Part shown: piece after piece, positions 6,617-13,559 of the stretch
How the letters are laid out: each line of letters starts with the position of its first letter
How positions within the stretch are numbered: position 1 is the first letter of the stretch
From: JBKPNX01 sp050729115
GTDB lineage: Bacteria; Pseudomonadota; Alphaproteobacteria; Geminicoccales; Geminicoccaceae
Assembly (NCBI GenBank): GCA_050729115.1
Contig: JBOHKK010000150.1
Span: 1-13,860 of the forward strand
DNA length: 13,860 bases
Direction: 5' to 3'
The notes under the pieces: model-generated
What the model was told of the DNA's origin: nothing
The model's database searches: none
What the model saw: only the letters and a program-made list of their open reading frames with translations
Position numbers and translations under genes: made by a program

Positions 6617-7696
6617 ATGTTCTACCGGGAAACCGGACAGTTCAAGACCAGCTACGCCGCGGATCATGCGATCCTGCCGATCCGCCAGGATCAGATCGGC
6701 CTCGCGGTCATTCTCGCGGTCGCCTTCCTGGTGATCCCTGTGGTCTCGAGCGACTACTGGCTCAGCACCATCATGCTGCCGTTTTTGATCTTCTCCCTGG
6801 CGGCGCTCGGCCTCAACATCCTGACCGGCTATGCCGGACAGCTGTCGCTCGGCACCGGCGGCTTCATGGCCTGCGGCGCGTTCGCCGCCTACAAGCTCGC
6901 GACCGCCTTCCCCGACCTCAACATCGTCGTGGTGTTCGCGCTGTCGGGGCTGATCACCGCCGGTGTCGGCATCCTCTTCGGCATCCCGAGCTTCAGGATC
7001 AAGGGCTTCTATCTCGCGGTGGCGACGCTCGCCGCCCAGTTCTTCCTGGTCTGGCTGTTCAACCGCATCCCCTGGTTCACCAACTACAGCCCGTCCGGCG
7101 TGATCACGGCGCCGCCGCGCGCGGTCTTCGGCGACTTCTTCGTCACCGGCTCGGGCGCCACGCCGGCGGCCAGGTACCTGTTCTGCCTGACCGTGGTCGC
7201 GCTCCTGGCGTTGGCCGCGAAGAACCTGGTTCGCTGCAAGATCGGCCGCTCCTGGATGGCGATCCGCGACATGGACATCGCCGCCGAGATCATCGGCATC
7301 CGGCCGCTGAGCGCCAAGCTCTCGGCGTTCGCGGTCAGCTCGTTCTACATCGGCATCGCCGGCGCGCTGTGGGCGTTCATCTACACCTCGAGCGTCGAGG
7401 CGCTGGCGTTCCAGATCGATCGCTCGTTCCAGATCCTGTTCATGATCATCATCGGCGGCCTCGGCAGCATTCTCGGCTCATTCCTCGGCGCTGCCTTTAT
7501 CGTGCTGCTGCCGATCTTCCTCAGCAACGCGCCGGCGCTGGTGGGCATCGACCTGCCGACCGACCTGGTCACCCACCTGGAGTTCATGATCTTCGGCGCA
7601 CTGATCATCTTCTTCCTGATCGTCGAGCCGCAGGGGCTTGCCCGCCTGTGGCAGATCGGCAAGGAGAAGCTGCGGCGCTGGCCGTTTCCATATTGA
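6617..7696 (+). CDS. livM: Liv/HAAT ABC transporter permease LivM
   Basis: A 359-residue inner-membrane permease, partner of LivH. It has a soluble N-terminal segment of about 28 residues and then 8-10 hydrophobic helices. Family signatures are LNILTGYAGQLSLGTGGFM (66-84), the coupling loop GRSWMAIRDMDIAAEIIGI (210-228) that docks on LivG/LivF, GGLGSILGSFLGAAFI (290-305) and EPQGLARL (337-344). ATG 6617 is preceded at 9 bases by GAGGAG, an excellent ribosome-binding site, and follows the livH stop by 13 bp. Nothing is missing or interrupted. With LivH it should form the heterodimeric channel that accepts solute from the binding protein encoded next. Confidence 0.94.
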   Translation: MFYRETGQFKTSYAADHAILPIRQDQIGLAVILAVAFLVIPVVSSDYWLSTIMLPFLIFSLAALGLNILTGYAGQLSLGTGGFMACGAFAAYKLATAFPDLNIVVVFALSGLITAGVGILFGIPSFRIKGFYLAVATLAAQFFLVWLFNRIPWFTNYSPSGVITAPPRAVFGDFFVTGSGATPAARYLFCLTVVALLALAAKNLVRCKIGRSWMAIRDMDIAAEIIGIRPLSAKLSAFAVSSFYIGIAGALWAFIYTSSVEALAFQIDRSFQILFMIIIGGLGSILGSFLGAAFIVLLPIFLSNAPALVGIDLPTDLVTHLEFMIFGALIIFFLIVEPQGLARLWQIGKEKLRRWPFPY

Positions 7697-7805
7697 CGCA
7701 GGAACCATTCGCGACGTTGGCCGTCACCCGCGGCCTGTGATACAGTTCGGGCAATGTGGCGAGCGATCGAAGATCGTCCGTCCAACCAGAAGCAGGGAGC
7801 CTGCA
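7697..7805 (+). promoter_or_regulatory. Spacer before the binding-protein gene, with possible promoter and hairpins
   Basis: This 109-bp gap is the largest inside the operon apart from the MNT-HEPN insertion, and it precedes the binding protein, which transport systems usually need in excess. TTGGCC (7717-7722) and TACAGT (7741-7746), 18 bp apart, could form a weak sigma-70 promoter. Two small hairpins are possible: GGCCG/CGGCC (7719-7723, 7731-7735) and CGATC/GATCG (7764-7768, 7772-7776). GGGAG at 7796-7800 is the ribosome-binding site of the next gene. An internal promoter or mRNA-stabilising leader is inference. Confidence 0.3.
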
Positions 7806-9137
7806 ATGAGTCTGAGGAAGACGACCCTTGCGGGTCTGGCGCTGGCCATGGGCTTGTCGACCGGAGTCGCAACCGAAAGCCTCGCCGATGGCGAGCAGTT
7901 CGTGCCGCTGCTGATCTACCGGACCGGGCCCTACGCCCCGAACGGCATCCCCATCGCGAATGCGATGAACGACTACTTCAATCTGGTCAACGAACGCGAT
8001 GGCGGGATCAACGGCGTGAAGCTGACCTGGGAGGAATGCGAGACCGCCTACAACAACGACCGCGGCGTCGAATGCTACGAGCGCCTCAAGGATCAGGGGC
8101 CGACCGGTGCGAGCATCGTCAACCCCTACAGCACCGGCATCACCTATGCCCTGATCGAGCGCGCCACGGCGGACGAGATCCCGGTCCTCTCCATGGGCTA
8201 CGGCCGCACGGACGGGAGCGACGGCCGGGTCTTTCCGTACGTGTTCACCGTGCCGATGACCTACTGGAGCCAGGCCTCGGCGCTGATCAAGTACATCGGC
8301 GACCAGGAAGGCGGCATGGCGAACCTGGAGGGCAAGAAGATCGCGCTGGTCTACCATGACAGCGCCTACGGCAAGGAGCCGATCCCGACGCTCGAGAGGC
8401 TGGCCGAGATGTACGGCTACGAGCTGTCCCTGTTCCCCGTCGCCCATCCCGGCATCGAGCAGACGTCGACCTGGCTCAAGATCGGCCGCCAGCTGCGCCC
8501 CGACTGGGTGCTGATGTGGGGCTGGGGCGTGATGAACTCGACCGCGATCAAGGAAGCGGCCGCGGTGGGCTTCCCGATGGACCACTTCATCGGCAGCTGG
8601 TGGTCGGGCTCGGAGCCCGATGTCGAGCCGGCGGGCGAAGCGGGTCAGGGGTACAAGAGCGCGACCTTCCATGCGCCGGGCACCGACTATCCGGTGTTCG
8701 AGGACATCTTCGAGTACGTCTACGACCAGGGCCTCGGCGTCGGCGAGCGGGAGGACGTCGGCGAGGTGCTCTACAACCGCGGCATCATCAATGCCCTGAT
8801 CGTGGTCGAGGCGATCCGCACCGCCCAGGAGATCCACGGGCAGCAGCCGCTGACCGGCGCGCAGGTGCGCGATGGCCTGGAGAACCTCGACATCACCGAG
8901 GAGCGGCTCGCCGAGCTCGGCATGAGCGACTTCACGCCGCCTCTCAAGGTCAGCTGCGCCGATCACGAGGGCGACCACGCGCTCCGCGTCCAGCAGTGGG
9001 ACGGCAAGAACTGGCAGTTCGTCTCCGACTGGATCACGCCGATGAAGGACGTGGTGCGGCCGATGATCGAGGAGTCGGCGGCGGCGTACGCGGAGGAGAA
9101 GGGCATCACGCCGCGCGACTGCACGAACGGGGGCTGA
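7806..9137 (+). CDS. Periplasmic substrate-binding protein of the Liv/HAAT ABC transporter
   Basis: A 443-residue periplasmic solute receptor for the importer. Residues 1-27 are a signal peptide: MSLRKTT, a hydrophobic core LAGLALAMGL, and probable cleavage after SLA (or after GVA at 22). The mature part opens with FVPLLIYRTGPYAPNG, the typical first strand of type I binding proteins (LivJ/LivK class), followed by two alpha/beta lobes with GGINGVKLTWEECE, IVNPYSTGIT and KKIALVYHDSAYGKE. Its size and the WEECE..C pattern match the larger receptors found in operons with acyl-CoA ligases rather than leucine-binding LivK, so an aromatic or other organic acid ligand is plausible. ATG 7806 is chosen for the signal peptide and the GGGAG ribosome-binding site; the longer upstream extension is not conserved-looking. 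The ligand is unknown. Confidence 0.92.
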   Translation: MSLRKTTLAGLALAMGLSTGVATESLADGEQFVPLLIYRTGPYAPNGIPIANAMNDYFNLVNERDGGINGVKLTWEECETAYNNDRGVECYERLKDQGPTGASIVNPYSTGITYALIERATADEIPVLSMGYGRTDGSDGRVFPYVFTVPMTYWSQASALIKYIGDQEGGMANLEGKKIALVYHDSAYGKEPIPTLERLAEMYGYELSLFPVAHPGIEQTSTWLKIGRQLRPDWVLMWGWGVMNSTAIKEAAAVGFPMDHFIGSWWSGSEPDVEPAGEAGQGYKSATFHAPGTDYPVFEDIFEYVYDQGLGVGEREDVGEVLYNRGIINALIVVEAIRTAQEIHGQQPLTGAQVRDGLENLDITEERLAELGMSDFTPPLKVSCADHEGDHALRVQQWDGKNWQFVSDWITPMKDVVRPMIEESAAAYAEEKGITPRDCTNGG

Positions 9138-9158
9138 GCGCGGCGCGGGGCCCCGAGG

Positions 9159-10007
9159 ATGGCCACCGCGCTCGCCGAGACGACCGAGCAGCCCGGGTCC
9201 GACGCCGCCCGGCCGCTGCTCGCGGTCAACAACATCGAGGTCGTCTACGACCACGTCATCCTGGTCCTCAAGGGCGTCTCGTTGGCGGTCCCGGAGCGCC
9301 GTATCGTCGCGCTCCTGGGCGCCAACGGCGCCGGCAAGACCACCACGCTCAAGGCGATCTCCAATCTGCTGCGCGCCGAGCGCGGCGAGGTGACCAAGGG
9401 CACCATCGAGCTGGCGGGGCGGAGCATCACGGCGCTCGGCCCGTCCGATCTGGTCAGGCTCGGCGTCGTGCAGGTGATGGAAGGCCGCCACTGCTTCGAG
9501 CACCTCACGGTCGAGGAGAACCTGCTGACCGGCGCCTACACGCGCCGCGACGGCAAGGCGGCGATCGAGCGGGACCTCGAGATGGTCTACGGCTATTTCC
9601 GGCCGCTCAAGGCGCGGCGGCGGGCGCAGGCCGGCTACACCTCGGGCGGCGAGCAGCAGATGACCGCGATCGGTCGTGCCCTGATGGCCCGCCCCAAGGT
9701 GATCCTGCTCGACGAGCCGTCGATGGGCCTGGCGCCGCAACTGGTCGAGGAGATCTTCGAGATCGTGGCGCGGCTCAACGCCGAGGCGGGCGTCACCTTC
9801 CTGCTCGCCGAGCAGAACACCAATGTCGCCCTCCGCTACGCCGACTACGGCTACATCCTGGAGAACGGCCGGGTGGTGCTGGACGGCGATGCCGCGGCCT
9901 TGCGTGGCAACGAGGATGTCAAGGAGTTCTACCTCGGCCTCAGCTCGAGCGGACGCAAGAGCTTTCGCGACATCAAGAGCTACAAGCGGCGCAAGCGTTG
10001 GCTTTAG
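9159..10007 (+). CDS. livF: Liv/HAAT ABC transporter ATP-binding protein LivF
   Basis: The second ATPase of the importer, 282 residues. Walker A GANGAGKTT (54-62), Q-loop Q105 in VVQVMEGRHCF, signature TSGGEQQ (161-167) and Walker B VILLDEPS (D185, E186) are all intact. The switch position reads AEQN (Q219) rather than histidine, which is normal for LivF. The protein carries an N-terminal extension of about 20 residues and a strongly basic C-terminal tail (SFRDIKSYKRRKRWL); both are features of LivF from operons with CoA ligases. It starts 21 bp after the binding-protein stop. It is expected to pair with LivG beneath LivH/LivM at the inner membrane. Confidence 0.94.
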   Translation: MATALAETTEQPGSDAARPLLAVNNIEVVYDHVILVLKGVSLAVPERRIVALLGANGAGKTTTLKAISNLLRAERGEVTKGTIELAGRSITALGPSDLVRLGVVQVMEGRHCFEHLTVEENLLTGAYTRRDGKAAIERDLEMVYGYFRPLKARRRAQAGYTSGGEQQMTAIGRALMARPKVILLDEPSMGLAPQLVEEIFEIVARLNAEAGVTFLLAEQNTNVALRYADYGYILENGRVVLDGDAAALRGNEDVKEFYLGLSSSGRKSFRDIKSYKRRKRWL

Positions 10008-10017
10008 GGAACCGGCG

Positions 10018-10854
10018 ATGAGCGACAGCCAGTCGCAGGCCAGCCTGACCCAGCGCACCGGCCTCGCGCTCGCCGAGGCGCTGCGTCACCAGCGGGCCGG
10101 CGCCGCGTTCCTGGCCGACGGTCGGATTCGCCGGATCGACGACCTCCTGATCGACGGCGTGCACCACGAGCATCTGCCGGACTCGATCGATCGCACCCGC
10201 TTGCGTTCCCCGCATTCGGCCGCTGCGCTCGCGATCAACACCTTCCTGCCCTGGCAGAGGACGCTCGATCAGCTGCCGCTGGCCGGGTGGACCGGGTTCG
10301 ATGTGGTCCAGTTCGAGGTGCGCTGTCCGACCGGGCTGCGGGGCACGCCGCCGCATCTCGACTTCGTGGCGCTGCGCGGTGAGGTGGTCGTGGCGGTGAC
10401 GGTGCGCTGCACCGAATATCTGAGCCGCCGCAAGACCGCGGTCGCCCCGTCCTACGATCGATTGCTCGCGGCGACCCCGGGTCTCGATCCCTGGCGAGCG
10501 CAGCTCGAGCGGCTGCGCCACGAACCGAATTGCCATCGCCACCTCGATCTCGGCGCGCTGGTCAAATTCGCTCTGGCGCTCGGACGGACCTTCCCCGAAC
10601 GTCCCACCACGCTGCTCTACCTGTACTGGGAGCCGCTTAACGCCGAGGAGTTCGATGAATTCTGCCACCACCGGCGAGAGGCGGCGGAACTCAGGGCGGC
10701 GGTCGGCGAAGCGCGGGTCGCCTTCGATGCGCAAAGCTTCGATGCGATCTGGCGCCAGTGGGCCGACCACCGCGCTCCGGCGTGGCTTGCGGACCATGTC
10801 GACCGGCTGCGCGCGCGCTACAGCGTCCCGATCGCCGCCGGAAAGCCCGTGTGA
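10018..10854 (+). CDS. PD-(D/E)XK nuclease-like protein (PGN_0703-like), catalytic motif degenerate
   Basis: A 278-residue soluble protein that from memory resembles the PGN_0703 family of putative restriction-endonuclease-like proteins. Matching landmarks are SPHSAAALAINTFLP (64-78), FEVRCPTGLRGTPPHLDF (99-116), a strand VVVAVTVRCTEYL (123-135), HLDLGALVKFALAL and LLYLYWEPLNAEEF. In a PD-(D/E)XK fold E100 and D115 would be the first acidic residues, and an E-x-K would sit in the strand before CTEYL. Here that position reads T128-V-R130, so cleavage activity is probably lost. It starts 10 bp after livF, and its TGA shares a base with the ATG of the next gene, so it is a real member of the operon. 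Its role in a transporter and CoA-ligase operon is unknown; nucleic-acid binding or a structural role are guesses. Confidence 0.6.
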   Translation: MSDSQSQASLTQRTGLALAEALRHQRAGAAFLADGRIRRIDDLLIDGVHHEHLPDSIDRTRLRSPHSAAALAINTFLPWQRTLDQLPLAGWTGFDVVQFEVRCPTGLRGTPPHLDFVALRGEVVVAVTVRCTEYLSRRKTAVAPSYDRLLAATPGLDPWRAQLERLRHEPNCHRHLDLGALVKFALALGRTFPERPTTLLYLYWEPLNAEEFDEFCHHRREAAELRAAVGEARVAFDAQSFDAIWRQWADHRAPAWLADHVDRLRARYSVPIAAGKPV

Positions 10855-12149
10855 TGTCCGGCAATACGTCCGCGCGTGCCAAGGCCCCTGGTTCCGATCC
10901 ACGGGCGCGGGACGGCGACCACTACGACCAGCTCGAGGTGCGCCCGCCGGCGCAGCGCGAGCAGGAGATGCTGGCAGCACTCCCTGGTCTGCTCGTTCAC
11001 GCCATCGAGCGGGCACCCGCGCTTGCCCGGCACCTGGCGGCAATCGATCCGGCGTCGGTGACGAGCTTGGCGGCGCTCGCGACGCTGCCGGTGCTGAGGA
11101 AGAGCGATCTGTCCGAACGTCAGCAGGCGGCGCCGCCGTTCGGCGGCCTGACCGCGACCCCGATCGCGCAGTTCGCCAAGCTGTTCATGTCGCCCGGCCC
11201 GATCCTCGAGCCCGAAGGCACCCGCCCCGACTACTGGCGCTTCGGCCGCGCCTTGCACGCGGCCGGATGTCGCCCGGGCGACGTCGTCCACAACGCGTTT
11301 GCCTACCATCTGACCCCGGCGGGCTCAATGGTCGAGAGCGGCGCCCGCGCGCTCGGCTGTCCGGTGATCCCGGCCGGCACCGGCCAGACCGAGCTGCAGC
11401 TCATGGCGATCGCGCGGGTGCGGCCGACCGCCTACGCGGGCACGCCGACGTTCCTGAAGATCCTGCTGGAGCGGGGGCGCGCCGCCGGCATCGACGTCGC
11501 CTGCTTCAGCAAGGCGCTGGTCGGCGGCGAGGCGTTTCCGAGAGCGCTTGCCGAGTCGTTCGAGCGCGAGTTTGGCGTTCGCGCCTACCAGTGCTATGGA
11601 ACCGCCGATCTCGGGTTGATCGCGTACGAGACGCCACCGCGTGACGGCCTGGTGATCGACGAGGGCGTGCTGGTCGAGATCGTGCGGCCGGGTACCGGGG
11701 ATCCGGTCCCGGCGGGCGAGGTCGGCGAAGTGGTGGTCACCGTGTTCAACCCGGACTACCCGTTGATCCGCTTCGCCACCGGCGATCTGTCGGCGATCCT
11801 TCCGGGACAGAGCCCGTGCGGGCGGACCAACCTGCGCCTGCGCGGCTGGCTCGGCCGCGCCGATCAGTCCACCAAGGTCAAGGGCCTGTTCGTGTACCCG
11901 CGCCAGATCGCCGAGATCGCCAGGCGTCATCCCGAGATCGGCCGGGCGCGCCTGGTCGTGGAGCGGCAGGACCACGTCGACCGGATGACCCTGCACTGCG
12001 AGGTCGAGAGCCGTCCCGAGGGCCTGGTCGCGGCGATCGCCGCGACCATGACGTCGCTGACCGGCCTGCGCGGCGCCATCGTGCTGGCCGCCTCCGGCGA
12101 GCTTGCCAACGACGGCAAGGTGATCGACGATCGCCGCCCGCACGACTGA
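10854..12149 (+). CDS. PaaK-like (phenylacetate-CoA ligase family) adenylate-forming enzyme
   Basis: A 431-residue protein of the phenylacetate-CoA ligase family, which activates aromatic or other carboxylic acids as CoA thioesters. Visible motifs are YGTADLG (248-254), VGEVVVTVF, RFATGDL (306-312), GRADQSTKVKGLFVYP (334-349) and a C-terminal DGKVIDDRR with the likely catalytic lysine K422. The Ser/Gly-rich phosphate loop normally near residue 110 (SSGTTG-type) reads FMSPGPILEPEG instead. I recall this form in PaaK relatives encoded beside Liv transporters, so it may be a subfamily trait. The ATG overlaps the previous stop (TGATG). Placed at the end of the operon opposite the first ligase, it suggests uptake and CoA activation of an aromatic-type acid. 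Substrate and activity are unproven given the altered loop. Confidence 0.85.
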   Translation: MSGNTSARAKAPGSDPRARDGDHYDQLEVRPPAQREQEMLAALPGLLVHAIERAPALARHLAAIDPASVTSLAALATLPVLRKSDLSERQQAAPPFGGLTATPIAQFAKLFMSPGPILEPEGTRPDYWRFGRALHAAGCRPGDVVHNAFAYHLTPAGSMVESGARALGCPVIPAGTGQTELQLMAIARVRPTAYAGTPTFLKILLERGRAAGIDVACFSKALVGGEAFPRALAESFEREFGVRAYQCYGTADLGLIAYETPPRDGLVIDEGVLVEIVRPGTGDPVPAGEVGEVVVTVFNPDYPLIRFATGDLSAILPGQSPCGRTNLRLRGWLGRADQSTKVKGLFVYPRQIAEIARRHPEIGRARLVVERQDHVDRMTLHCEVESRPEGLVAAIAATMTSLTGLRGAIVLAASGELANDGKVIDDRRPHD

Positions 12150-12156
12150 GCCGGCC

Positions 12157-12762
12157 CTGCTCACTGCCGAAGATCTTGCCTGCGAGCGTGGCGGACGCCT
12201 CGTGTTCGCCGGCGTGGCGTTGGCTCTGGCATCCGGCGAGGCTTTGATCCTGAGGGGCCCGAACGGCGCCGGGAAGTCGAGCCTGCTGCGCCTGCTCGCC
12301 GGTCTTCTCGAGCCGGCCGCGGGTACGCTCTGGTGGAACGGCAGACCGGTCCGCGACGATCCGGCCGAGCACCGCAGCCGAGTGCACCTGATCGGCCACA
12401 GCAACGCGATCAAGAGCGCGCTCACGGTGCGTGAGAACCTGGGTTTCGCGATCGCGGTCTTTGGGGGGGCGGCCGGGGGCAGCGAGCGCGCCCTCGAGCG
12501 GTTCGATCTCGGCGCGCTCGCCGACGTCCCGGCCCGCTATCTGTCGGCGGGGCAGAGGCGGCGTCTGGCGCTCGCCCGGCTGCTGGCGGCGGCGCGCCCG
12601 CTCTGGCTGCTGGACGAGCCCGATGCCGGTCTGGATGCCGCCAATCGCGAGCACCTGGCCCAGGCGGTCGCCGAGCACCGGGCCGAAGGCGGCATCGCCG
12701 TGATCGCGACCCACGGCGACATCGGGGTGAGAGCACCCCACGTCCTGGAGCTCGCGGCTTGA
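12157..12762 (+). CDS. ccmA: Heme exporter ATP-binding protein CcmA
   Basis: The ATPase of the CcmAB(C) complex of cytochrome c maturation system I, acting at the inner membrane to release holo-CcmE. Numbered from CTG 12157 the protein has 201 residues: LTAEDLACERGGRLVFAGV, Walker A GPNGAGKSS (34-42), the CcmA-specific GHSNAIKSALTVRENL (80-95), signature LSAGQRRRLALARLL (129-143) and Walker B LWLLDEP (D153, E154). The conserved N-terminus begins before any ATG, GTG or TTG: the first standard start in frame is GTG 12202, which would remove strand 1, and the upstream frame opens only at 12124. CTG 12157 fits the family length, but ATC 12130 or a sequence error is also possible. It follows the PaaK-like stop by 7 bp and overlaps ccmB. 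Confidence 0.88.
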   Translation: MLTAEDLACERGGRLVFAGVALALASGEALILRGPNGAGKSSLLRLLAGLLEPAAGTLWWNGRPVRDDPAEHRSRVHLIGHSNAIKSALTVRENLGFAIAVFGGAAGGSERALERFDLGALADVPARYLSAGQRRRLALARLLAAARPLWLLDEPDAGLDAANREHLAQAVAEHRAEGGIAVIATHGDIGVRAPHVLELAA

Positions 12763-13427
12763 GGGCGGCCTTTGCCGCGGTCGTCCGGCGCGATCTGCTG
12801 CTCGGCCTGCGCCGCAGCGCCGACAGCCTGCAGCCGCTTCTGTTCTTCGTCATCGCGCTGGCGCTGTTTCCGCTCGGCATCGGGCCGGCGCCAGAGATCC
12901 TCGAGCGCACCGGCGTCGGCGTGATCTGGGTGCTCGCCCTGCTCGCGGTCATGCTGAGCCTGGATCGGCTCTATCAGGGTGACGCCGAGGACGGCTCGCT
13001 CGACCTGCTGGCGCAAGGCGTTCTGCCGCTCGAGCTGGTCGTGCTCGCCAAATGCCTGGCGCACTGGCTGATGAGCGGCCTGCTGCTGGTGGTCGTCTCG
13101 CCGCTGCTCGCGATCCTGATGCAGTTGCCGGCAAGCGCGCCGGGTCCGCTCGCCCTCGCGCTCCTGCTCGGCACCCCGACGCTGACCCTGATCGGCAGCG
13201 TCGGCGCCGCGCTCACGATCGGCGCGCGCCGCGGCAGCGCCTTGCTCGCGCTGATCGTCCTGCCGCTCTACGTCCCGGTGCTGATCTTCGGCGTGTCCGC
13301 GGTCGAGGGTACGCTCATGGGCCTCGGCGGCCGCGCCCAGCTCCTGATCCAGGGCGCCATGCTGCTCGCCGCCCTGGCGCTCACCCCCTTCGCCACCGCC
13401 GCCGCGCTGAGGCTGGCGCTGGAGTAA
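12759..13427 (+). CDS. ccmB: Heme exporter membrane protein CcmB
   Basis: A 222-residue membrane subunit of the CcmAB ABC complex, close to the usual length of about 220. Six hydrophobic helices are visible, starting with LQPLLFFVIALALFPLGIGP (residues 24-43), then VGVIWVLALLAVMLSLDRLY followed by the acidic loop DAEDGSLDLL. The segments TLTLIGSVGAALTIGARRG and LIVLPLYVPVLIFG are characteristic of CcmB. It starts at a TTG that overlaps the ccmA stop (TTGA), showing translational coupling. ccmC, the frequent next gene, is absent; a palindromic element and convergent anmK follow instead. The family call is secure. Completeness of the cytochrome c maturation set must rest on genes elsewhere. Confidence 0.93.
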   Translation: MRAAFAAVVRRDLLLGLRRSADSLQPLLFFVIALALFPLGIGPAPEILERTGVGVIWVLALLAVMLSLDRLYQGDAEDGSLDLLAQGVLPLELVVLAKCLAHWLMSGLLLVVVSPLLAILMQLPASAPGPLALALLLGTPTLTLIGSVGAALTIGARRGSALLALIVLPLYVPVLIFGVSAVEGTLMGLGGRAQLLIQGAMLLAALALTPFATAAALRLALE

Positions 13428-13429
13428 CG

Positions 13430-13559
13430 CTAGAGCATTTTTCGATCAGCTCGCACCAGCCCGCTCCCCCTCCCAACCACCCCAAGGGTACCATCGCTGG
13501 GTGGTTGGGAGGGGGAGCGGGCCGGGGCCGCGGGCCCACCCAAAAGGAAAATGGTCTAG
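13430..13559. repeat. Composite palindromic element between convergent ccmB and anmK
   Basis: A 130-bp nested palindrome. The outer arms 13430-13443 and 13546-13559 are an imperfect inverted repeat (CTAGAGCATTTTTC against CTAGACCATTTTCC, two mismatches). Inside is a perfect 24-bp inverted repeat, 13459-13482 with 13499-13522, around a 16-base loop. It begins 2 bp after the ccmB stop, and its last four bases include the anmK stop codon. The layout suits a bidirectional transcription stop or a REP/MITE-like repeat. No T-run directly follows the inner hairpin on either strand, so a classical intrinsic terminator is not clear. The CTAGAGCATTTT motif resembles intergenic repeats I recall from alphaproteobacteria, but copy number cannot be judged here. 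Confidence 0.75.
13459..13522. terminator. Strong stem-loop, possible bidirectional terminator
   Basis: Perfect 24-bp stem with a 16-base loop (13483-13498), lying 31 bases after the ccmB stop and 33 bases after the anmK stop on the other strand. The stem is very G/C-rich, so it would be extremely stable in RNA from either direction. A U-tract after the stem is lacking on both strands, so transcription termination is likely but not certain; protection of mRNA 3' ends is an alternative. Confidence 0.5.

Noticed and set aside
9813..9821. Missing switch histidine in LivF (AEQN) as possible loss of ATPase function
   Set aside because: Glutamine in this position is normal in LivF proteins, and the Walker A, Walker B and signature motifs are intact.
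7605..10058. Very long open frame (817 codons) on the minus strand
   Set aside because: It lies antisense to livM, the binding protein and livF, all of which have clear family motifs. Its translation is low-complexity, rich in Arg, Ala, Asp and His, as expected for the complement of GC-rich codons.
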